Source: DTU053 sp012520115 | GTDB taxonomy: Bacteria > Bacillota > Clostridia > Oscillospirales > Acutalibacteraceae | DNA: 64,000 bases | Assembly (NCBI GenBank): GCA_050953725.1 | Contig: JBMNNB010000001.1 | Coordinates: 186,001 to 250,000 of the forward strand | Direction: 5' to 3' | Shown here: piece by piece, positions 60,128 through 64,000 of the stretch | Layout of the letters: each line of letters begins with the position of its first letter | Numbering within the stretch: position 1 is the first letter of the stretch | Notes under the pieces: generated by a model | The model's database searches: none | What the model saw: only the letters and a program-made list of their open reading frames with translations | What the model was told of the DNA's origin: nothing | Program-made: the position numbers and the translations under genes

Positions 60128-60148
60128 GCAATCAAAAGGGGGTGTTCT

Positions 60149-61069
60149 ATGATTAGTATAGTCGGTGTAGGTCACTGCTGTCAGGATTTTCTTTGCGTTG
60201 TGGAAAATTACCCTCCCGAGGACGGGTCAACTCACATTACTCAGATAAATACTCAGGGCGGAGGAGCCGTAGCAACGGCGATGGTAGCCGCATCACGACT
60301 CGGAATCAAAACCGCATATATCGGAAATTTAGGCGAAGACTCAATCGGCGACACGATTCTCGACGAGTTTAAAAGGGAAGGCGTGGACGTCTCATGTGTA
60401 ACCAGACTTCCTAATGTGCAAAGTCTCAGCTCCTATGTGATGATTAATCCCGCAAACGGTACCAGAACAAAATTCCCATTCAGAGGCAATATACCCCCAA
60501 TAGTCTGGGACGGGCAGAAGAAAGAAATGCTGAGGCAGGCGAAAGTCCTTCACTTAGACGGCACAAATTACGAAAACGCAGTAAACGCCGCAAAGCTTGC
60601 AAAAGAGTATGGCGTCACGGTATCACTCGACGGCTGTTCCCGTCAGCAGGACAACGACAAAAACAAATTTCTTGCGTCAATGGTGGACATCCTGATAATG
60701 AATGCGGTGTATCCAACGGCTGTTTCGGGCAAAGCCACAATAGAGGAATCGCTGCTTGAAATAAGCACATGGGGCCCGAAAATCGTAATGTCAACGGCGG
60801 GACGGGACGGAGTCTATGCGGTCATAGACAACAGCGTTTATCATTTCAAGGCCTATGAAGCAAAGGTTGTAGACACAACCGGAGCGGGCGATGTCTTCCA
60901 CGGAGCATTCCTTGCAGCCTACGTCAGAGGCAAATCATTAAATGAGTGCATCGGGATTGCACAGCTGACCGCAGCCATAAAATGCGAACAAATCGGAGGT
61001 CGCACAGGAATAACCGATTGGCAAACGGTCGAAAATAAATATATGTCCCTCACAGGCACACGCCTGTAA
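60149..61069 (+). CDS. PfkB-family carbohydrate kinase
   Basis: The 306-residue sugar kinase has the ribokinase/PfkB fold. The N-terminal signature is GGGAVATAMVAASRLGIKTAYIGNLGEDSIG (GG and the substrate lid region), followed by GVDVSCVTRLPN. The C-terminal signature is VVDTTGAGDVFHGAFLAAYVRG, with the catalytic Asp in GAGD and the anion hole. The family phosphorylates sugars, sugar phosphates or nucleosides, and the substrate is not evident. It leads an operon with an ABC importer (gap 23 bp), so the kinase probably acts on what the importer brings in. AAGGGGGTG precedes the start. Confidence 0.93.
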   Translation: MISIVGVGHCCQDFLCVVENYPPEDGSTHITQINTQGGGAVATAMVAASRLGIKTAYIGNLGEDSIGDTILDEFKREGVDVSCVTRLPNVQSLSSYVMINPANGTRTKFPFRGNIPPIVWDGQKKEMLRQAKVLHLDGTNYENAVNAAKLAKEYGVTVSLDGCSRQQDNDKNKFLASMVDILIMNAVYPTAVSGKATIEESLLEISTWGPKIVMSTAGRDGVYAVIDNSVYHFKAYEAKVVDTTGAGDVFHGAFLAAYVRGKSLNECIGIAQLTAAIKCEQIGGRTGITDWQTVENKYMSLTGTRL

Positions 61070-61092
61070 AAATATTAAAATTTGGAGGAATA

Positions 61093-62178
61093 ATGATGAA
61101 AAAAATTATTGCTGCTCTGCTTGTTATAAGCACACTGTTCACACTGTTTGCTTGTAAAAAAGCAGACAAGCCGGACACCACCACTGAACCCGGCACCAAG
61201 TCCGAGTCAGGTGTTGACACGTCCGTATCAGGCACCCTGGTCATCTATACCACTACCTATGATATTGAGTACAAGCTGATCATTGAAGAAGGCTTCCTGA
61301 AGAAATATCCCAACGTCAAGGTTGAAAGTGTACAGGCCGGTGCCGGCGAACTCAAGACAAGAATCAAGTCCGAAATCGAGAACCCGCAGGGCGACGTAAT
61401 GTTCGGCGGTCTTGCATATTCGGACGCAGACCTGGGCATCTGGGAAAAGTATGTTTCCAAGAACGATGTCACAATGCCCGACTCCGCAAAGAACACAACA
61501 GGTTATCTGACCTGGACAACCATTCAGCTTGAAAACCTGCTTGTAAACATTGACGCTGCAAAGGCTGCAGGCATTGACCCCGATTCAATCACAGGCTTCG
61601 ATTCACTTCTTGACCCGAAGCTCAAGGGCAAAATCATCTGGGCTGACCCCTCTGCTTCATCCTCTGCATGGAATATGCTCGCTACAATCCTTGTAACAAA
61701 GGGCGGCTATGAGAGCAAGGAAGCCTGGGACTATGTTGATAAGCTCCTTGCCAACGGCGTAGTCGTCGGCAACAGCTCCAGCTCATGCTACAAGTCGGTA
61801 TATGAAGGCGAGTATGTAGTAGGTCTGACCTATGAGGCTCCCTGCGTATCCTATATTGAAGGCGGCGAGGGCGACAAGGTTAAGATTGTCTATATGGAAG
61901 AGGGTACCTCTGCATTCCCGTTCGCATCAGCCATCATCAAGGGCGCCAAGAATATGGAAATCGCCAAGCTGTTCATCGACTATGTCGCTTCCGAAGAGGC
62001 TCAGAAGCTCTGGGCATCCTCAACAGCACGTCAGGCAAATACCAAGCTGCCCACAACAAACCAGTATCTCACAGACGTCAGCAAGATTAAGATTGTTGAA
62101 TCAGATCATCAGTATCTGAAGGATAACAGAGATAAAATCCTTGAAAAGTTCCAGGAAATCTTTGTAAAGCATCAGTAA
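61093..62178 (+). CDS. ABC transporter substrate-binding lipoprotein (AfuA/FbpA type)
   Basis: The 361-residue lipoprotein has a signal peptide ending in the lipobox LFAC (Cys at about residue 17). A Thr/Glu-rich linker follows, then a type 2 periplasmic-binding fold of the Fe(III)/polyamine/2-aminoethylphosphonate/hexose-phosphate cluster: GTLVIYTTTYDIEYKLIIEEGF, VQAGAGELKTRIKSE, DVMFGGLAYSDADLG, SSSAWNMLATILVTKGG and AFPFASAIIKGAKNMEIAKLFIDY. AfuA-type members once labelled iron-binding actually bind sugar phosphates. The adjacent sugar kinase favours a sugar-related ligand, which is inference. A 13-bp hairpin follows the stop. Confidence 0.92.
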   Translation: MMKKIIAALLVISTLFTLFACKKADKPDTTTEPGTKSESGVDTSVSGTLVIYTTTYDIEYKLIIEEGFLKKYPNVKVESVQAGAGELKTRIKSEIENPQGDVMFGGLAYSDADLGIWEKYVSKNDVTMPDSAKNTTGYLTWTTIQLENLLVNIDAAKAAGIDPDSITGFDSLLDPKLKGKIIWADPSASSSAWNMLATILVTKGGYESKEAWDYVDKLLANGVVVGNSSSSCYKSVYEGEYVVGLTYEAPCVSYIEGGEGDKVKIVYMEEGTSAFPFASAIIKGAKNMEIAKLFIDYVASEEAQKLWASSTARQANTKLPTTNQYLTDVSKIKIVESDHQYLKDNRDKILEKFQEIFVKHQ

Positions 62179-62189
62179 TTTGCATTTAA

Positions 62190-62219
62190 GGCAGGAATCC
62201 GGGTTGCCGGATTCCTGCC
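62190..62219 (+). other. Intercistronic hairpin between substrate-binding protein and ATPase genes
   Basis: A perfect 13-bp stem (62190-62202 with 62207-62219) and GTTG loop without a T-run. In this position such hairpins commonly stabilise the upstream mRNA, so that binding protein exceeds membrane components. Confidence 0.8.
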
Positions 62220-62240
62220 CCCTAAGAGGAGATTATAAAG

Positions 62241-63320
62241 ATGAGTATTAATATCATCATAAAAAACGCAATCAAGCGCTACGGCGATACGGTTATAATC
62301 CCCGACCTTTCACTTGAAATCAAGCAGGGTGAGTTTTTTACATTACTCGGCCCTTCCGGCTGCGGTAAAACAACCTTGTTGCGTATGATAGCAGGCTTTA
62401 ACACAATAGAGGGCGGAGATTTCTACTTCAACGATACCCGCATTAACGATTTAGACCCTGCAAGACGAAACATAGGCATGGTGTTCCAGAATTATGCCAT
62501 ATTCCCGCACCTGACGGTAAGGGGCAATGTGGCGTTCGGTCTAAAAAACCGTAAGCTGAATAAGCAGGAAATCGACGCAAGAACCGACGAATTTCTGAAG
62601 CTTATGAGGATAAAGGAATACGAAAACCGCTTACCCGAGCGCCTGTCCGGCGGTCAGCAGCAGCGTGTCGCCCTTGCAAGAGCATTGGCGGTTCACCCCG
62701 ATGTGCTGCTTATGGACGAGCCCTTATCAAACCTTGACGCAAAGCTCAGAGTCGAAATGCGTGAGGTTATCAAGGAGATTCAGAACAAGGTCGGCATTAC
62801 AACGGTTTATGTTACCCACGACCAGGAAGAGGCAATGGCCGTTTCAGACCGCATTGCGGTTATGGACCACGGTGAAATCCAGCAAATCGGCACACCCAAG
62901 TCACTCTATCAGCGTCCCGCCAATCTGTTTGTCGCAACCTTTATCGGACACACGAATGTGCTTGACGGTAAGATTGCCGTTGAGGGCGGTCAGAAGTACA
63001 TTGTGCTCAACAATGCAAAAATCCCGATGCACAATCTCAATGACCTTGCCGCAGACGGCTTAAAGGCAAAGGTTTCGGTTCGCCCCGAGGAATTTGTAAT
63101 CTGTGAAAACGGAGCGCTTAAAGGAACTGTGGAGGACAGCATCTTCTTAGGTCTGAACACACAGTATTTTATTCGTCTTGAGTCCGGTGAAAAGATACAT
63201 GTTATCCAGGAATCCACAATAGACGATATTATTCAGAAGAATTCAGAGGTTACAATTTCGGTGAAGACCGACAAAATCAATGTTTTTACCGAAGACGGAC
63301 AGAGAGCGCTAATAGGCTAA
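62241..63320 (+). CDS. ABC transporter ATP-binding protein (FbpC/AfuC/PotA type)
   Basis: The 359-residue ATPase of an importer has Walker A LGPSGCGKTTLLRMIAG, Q-loop MVFQNYAIFPH, signature LSGGQQQRVALARALA, Walker B VLLMDEPLSNLDAKLR and switch His in TVYVTHDQEEAMAVSD. After about residue 240 a TOBE regulatory domain follows (AFKAKVSVRPEEFVI-like LKAKVSVRPEEFVICENG, then GLNTQYFIRLESGEKIHV). It lies in an operon with the binding protein upstream and the permease 10 bp downstream. Confidence 0.95.
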   Translation: MSINIIIKNAIKRYGDTVIIPDLSLEIKQGEFFTLLGPSGCGKTTLLRMIAGFNTIEGGDFYFNDTRINDLDPARRNIGMVFQNYAIFPHLTVRGNVAFGLKNRKLNKQEIDARTDEFLKLMRIKEYENRLPERLSGGQQQRVALARALAVHPDVLLMDEPLSNLDAKLRVEMREVIKEIQNKVGITTVYVTHDQEEAMAVSDRIAVMDHGEIQQIGTPKSLYQRPANLFVATFIGHTNVLDGKIAVEGGQKYIVLNNAKIPMHNLNDLAADGLKAKVSVRPEEFVICENGALKGTVEDSIFLGLNTQYFIRLESGEKIHVIQESTIDDIIQKNSEVTISVKTDKINVFTEDGQRALIG

Positions 63321-63330
63321 AGGAGGATTA

Positions 63331-64000
63331 TTATGAATCGCTTACGTCGCAACAGGCCGTTAGAGCTCTGGCAGATTGTCAGCATTGTCATCACGCTGAT
63401 ATATGTTCTGTTCCTTATCTATCCGATGTTCTCAATTCTCAAGGAGTCAATCATTGAGAACGGGAGCTTTACTCTTAAGTATTTTACAAAGTTTTTCAGC
63501 GACAAATATTATTTAAACACAATATTCAACAGCTTTAAGCTTTCAATCGCAACGACAGTCTTTTCGCTACTTATAGGAGTCCCGCTGGCCTATTTATATA
63601 ACCTTTATTACATCCGTGGACGCTCCATAGTACAGGTATTAATCATTCTGAGCTCCATGTCAGCACCCTTTGTCGGTGCCTATGCCTGGATATTGCTTTT
63701 AGGACGAAACGGTCTTATCACAAACCTGTTCGGACTTGTCGGGATAACACTTCCGAGCATATACGGCTTTAACGGTGTCGTACTTGTTCTGACCACCAGA
63801 CTTTATCCGCTGGTATTCATGTATGTTTCGGGCGCACTTCGCAATGTGGACAACTCCCTTTTAGAGGCCTCACAAAACCTCGGAATCAGCGGTCTGAAGC
63901 GGTTCTTCAAGGTTGTTGTGCCTTTATGCACGCCTTCGATTTTAGCCTCTGCGCTCATGGTATTCATGAGAGCCATGGCCGACTTCGGAACTCCGTTGCT
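63331..64000 (+). CDS. ABC transporter permease (FbpB/AfuB type), 5' part
   Basis: The frame is open to the end of the window (223 codons) and starts MNRLRRNRPLELWQIVSIVITLIYVLFLIYPMFSIL behind AAAGGAGG. Hydrophobic helices and the first EAA-type cytoplasmic loop are visible: RNVDNSLLEASQNLGISGLKRFFKVVVPLCTPSIL, which docks on the ATPase. Permeases of this group are often about 500-570 residues with two fused halves, so the gene probably continues well beyond the window. Confidence 0.93.

Overview
The window reads as chromosomal DNA from a spore-forming, Gram-positive anaerobe of the Clostridia, most likely a gut or rumen member of the Oscillospirales. The basis is sporulation genes (spoVT, a spoVAE-type gene, a BofC-C-terminal-like gene), oxygen defence by rubredoxin and desulfoferrodoxin, a type III glutamine synthetase, GH38/GH78/GH99-like glycan enzymes, and secreted proteins with Thr-Pro-Glu linkers. 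No rRNA, CRISPR array, transposase, phage or plasmid gene was seen. Taxonomy is inference.

Layout. 1-5.4 kb: 3' part of recN, then a TIM-barrel isomerase, a GtrA membrane protein and YhaM, closely packed, followed by a DUF2804 protein and prmA. 5.5-8.4 kb: an ABC exporter with an N-terminal regulatory extension and its DUF1854 partner. 8.4-17.4 kb: c-di-AMP receptor pstA/darA, a deoxyinosine glycosylase overlapping an ArsC/Spx-like gene, a TPP riboswitch with thiamine transporter thiT, a PP2C-like phosphatase, a two-component system, trmL, a DegV-like protein, comM and spoVAE. 17.5-25 kb: a secreted PHP-domain protein, a repeat-rich spacer, a small gene behind a near-perfect palindrome, spoVT, rubredoxin, a nitroreductase-like gene, glnN behind a probable attenuator, and a TIM-barrel hydrolase-like gene.

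25.2-41.3 kb is the most striking part. Two adjacent paralogous genes on the minus strand encode enormous secreted proteins (about 2,560 and 2,535 codons when repaired), each with four copies of a module I do not recognise, acidic Thr-Pro-Glu linkers and a short Phe/Arg-rich C-terminal helix. Each starts from a consensus-like promoter. They share an exactly identical 432-bp tract, and both are broken by single-base insertions.

42-56.5 kb: desulfoferrodoxin, an unusual acetyltransferase/alpha-L-rhamnosidase fusion, a sugar isomerase-like gene, a BofC-like gene, a class A penicillin-binding protein, ruvX, two GH38 alpha-mannosidases in tandem and a cupin. 56.6-58.6 kb: ychF, tRNA-Arg(CCG), and a candidate mobile or retro-like element. 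This element has seven short hairpins whose linkers are mutually complementary, a frameshifted four-helix-bundle (23S rRNA intervening-sequence family) gene, and an exact 81-bp direct repeat on the far side. 58.7-64 kb: a GH99-like glycan enzyme, then an operon with a PfkB sugar kinase and an AfuABC/FbpABC-type ABC importer whose permease runs off the window.

Most promoters identified are sigma-A type with 16-17 bp spacing. Many genes are separated by well-formed intrinsic terminators. Several leaders carry terminator-like hairpins between promoter and start codon.
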